The notes under the pieces were generated by a model, which was not told the DNA's origin, did no database searches, and saw only the letters and a list, made by a program, of their open reading frames with translations. The position numbers and the translations under genes are program-made. A stretch of 64,000 nt of DNA from Desulfobacteraceae bacterium Eth-SRB2 (GTDB lineage Bacteria > Desulfobacterota > Desulfobacteria > Desulfobacterales > UBA11574), in contig RPGQ01000011.1 in assembly GCA_004193595.1 (NCBI GenBank), positions 44,728-108,727 of the forward strand, read 5' to 3'. This document shows, in pieces, positions 62,823-64,000 of the stretch. The number at the start of each line of letters is the position of its first letter. The stretch's first letter is position 1.

Positions 62823-63788
62823 ATGGAACGGGCAATAACTCGAACAAAATGGTTTTTTCACCCCATCTTTATTTTTATCTTTTCCATCGTGGCTTTGGCC
62901 ATGTCTCTTGTATTGTATATTTACTGGTATATGGAGGTCAGCACAGGGCTAAAGGAGGTTGCGCAAAAATTCAACCTCGACCATGGGCAGTTGTTGGAAT
63001 CCGAAACCTGGATGGTTATTCTGATTCTTTCGATTCTTGTTGGGATCATTCTGGCAGGGATTTTTATTATTTTTGTGTACAATCAAAAAATAATACAACT
63101 CTACCGGCTGCAAAACAACTTTATAAATAATTTTACGCATGAGCTTAAAACTCCCGTTACATCGTTGAAACTTTATTTGGAAACATTTACAAAATACGAA
63201 CTTGCCCGTGATGAGCAGTTAACGTATCTTGATTACATGGTTCAGGATGTGGGACGGCTTTCGGAAAATATCAACCGCATCCTGAATCTCGCCAGAATTG
63301 AGAGTAAAATTTACGGTGATGAATTTGTTCTAGCGGATCTTGTGGCCACGGTTGAGCAATTTATTACAGATAATGACCACCTTTTTCGCAATTGCAAAAT
63401 CAATATTCATAATTCTTCAGGACGCTCTTTTGAATATGGTATTAATTTGTCTTTATTTGAAATGCTTTTGATGAATCTTATGACCAATGCGGTTAAGTAT
63501 AATGAATCGGGAAAACCAAGAATAGATATTACCTTTAAGTTATATCATCGCAGATTGCATATACGATTTGAAGACAACGGGATCGGAATTGAAAAGACGG
63601 AGCTCAAAAAAATTTTCAAGAAATTTTATCAGTCCGGCCGGGCGGATGATATGACAGCCAGGGGGAGCGGACTCGGGTTGCATCTGGTTCAGAATATTGT
63701 AAGGATTCATAAAGGAAAAGTTTTTGCTCAAAGCAAAGGACGCGGAAAAGGGTCGGTGTTTACCGTGATGCTTCCTTTTAACTCTTGA
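62823..63788 (+). CDS. Membrane sensor histidine kinase
   Basis: This 321-aa protein has two membrane helices (IFIFIFSIVALAMSLVLYIY and MVILILSILVGIILAGIFII) around a short periplasmic loop. The HisKA box is NNFTHELKTPVTSLKLYLET, the N-box LLMNLMTNAVKYNESGKP, then G1 FEDNGIGIEK, the F-box KIFKKFYQ and G2 GSGLGLHLVQNI. All catalytic boxes are intact. The small sensory loop suggests sensing within or near the membrane. A response regulator appears to start at 63967. Confidence 0.93.
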   Translation: MERAITRTKWFFHPIFIFIFSIVALAMSLVLYIYWYMEVSTGLKEVAQKFNLDHGQLLESETWMVILILSILVGIILAGIFIIFVYNQKIIQLYRLQNNFINNFTHELKTPVTSLKLYLETFTKYELARDEQLTYLDYMVQDVGRLSENINRILNLARIESKIYGDEFVLADLVATVEQFITDNDHLFRNCKINIHNSSGRSFEYGINLSLFEMLLMNLMTNAVKYNESGKPRIDITFKLYHRRLHIRFEDNGIGIEKTELKKIFKKFYQSGRADDMTARGSGLGLHLVQNIVRIHKGKVFAQSKGRGKGSVFTVMLPFNS

Positions 63789-63966
63789 CGGCTTCGTAAA
63801 AGCGCTGTTTTTTCGCAATGATCCCTAATGCATTCAAACAGTGCACGATTTCTTTGCTGATCATTCATTCCGCTTTATTTGAGGGTTTAAAAGAAAAACT
63901 CCCTGCCCCCTCATATACTTAAATTTTGCAAAAGTCGATGGCTTACATTGATAAAAGAAAACGGCT

Positions 63967-64000
63967 ATGAAACGGGTTGAAAAAAAACGCATTTTGGTCA
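63967..64000 (+). CDS. Start of a response regulator (truncated by the window edge)
   Basis: ATG at 63967 opens MKRVEKKRILV, the usual beginning of a receiver domain, just after the kinase. Only 11 codons are visible. The 63784-63830 gap contains GACGGCTTCGTAAAAGCGCT, an end related to the 19040 element. Confidence 0.5.
   Translation, partial: MKRVEKKRILV

Noticed and set aside
1..64000. tRNA or rRNA genes
   Set aside because: No cloverleaf or rRNA signature was noticed by eye; a tRNAscan-SE/Infernal run would settle this.

Overview
The window looks like chromosome from a Desulfobacterota (delta-proteobacterial) anaerobe. The evidence is a selenium-use cluster with in-frame TGA (selenocysteine) codons, large outer-membrane barrels, an Mla-type lipid-transport operon, a CARF-type sigma-54 activator, and a dense load of defence genes and small inverted-repeat elements. 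No rRNA or tRNA gene was recognised. Species assignment is inference.

1-17.1 kb: a type I-B CRISPR-Cas locus, all on the minus strand. In transcription order it runs cas1, an IVP-like four-helix gene between purine-rich repeats, cas2, an unrecognised gene coupled to cas6, a DUF234-type ATPase, cas8b, cas7, cas5, cas3, a twice-broken cas4, a TumE-type toxin pair, an intact cas4, a leader, and one CRISPR repeat at the left edge. Two extra cas6 3' ends and a broken cas4 show past duplication. Upstream of cas1 lie an ORF6N gene with a tandem palindromic operator, a fragment paralogous to the cas6 partner, VapBC, and a broken WYL regulator.

17.4-30.7 kb: a TIM-barrel gene, yedF and selD. selD contains an in-frame TGA followed by a SECIS-like hairpin. 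Two outer-membrane barrels with matching 5' leaders flank two FG-GAP/VCBS proteins. A second hidden selenoprotein (peroxiredoxin-like, U-P-F-C) lies at 29873-30415. Several MITE-like elements of about 140-150 bp sit here; one lies exactly at a stop codon and one extends a gene in frame.

30.9-45 kb: uvsE, a Fic gene, and the most interesting unit of the window. A CARF-domain sigma-54 activator is followed by a -24/-12 promoter and then hsdR-hsdM-hsdS-AAA ATPase-PLD-like protein. This looks like an inducible type I restriction operon with an added ATPase/effector pair. Broken TPR/cold-shock and RnlA-like genes follow.

45-56.5 kb: an accessory graveyard. It holds an IS21-family element with Zn-ribbon and ParB-like genes, a SIR2 fragment, a gene with the hallmarks of an integron cassette (attC plus matching core sites), a recombinase-in-trio element whose middle gene carries two identical 28-bp hairpin insertions, an IS91 remnant, HipBA, an S24 repressor remnant, and two near-identical 144-bp repeats.

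56.7-64 kb: more ordinary chromosome. It holds a coiled-coil protein, an mlaE-mlaF-mlaD-MBL operon whose ATPase subunit lacks its catalytic motifs, a cobalamin-type radical SAM protein, and a histidine kinase with the start of its response regulator at the right edge.
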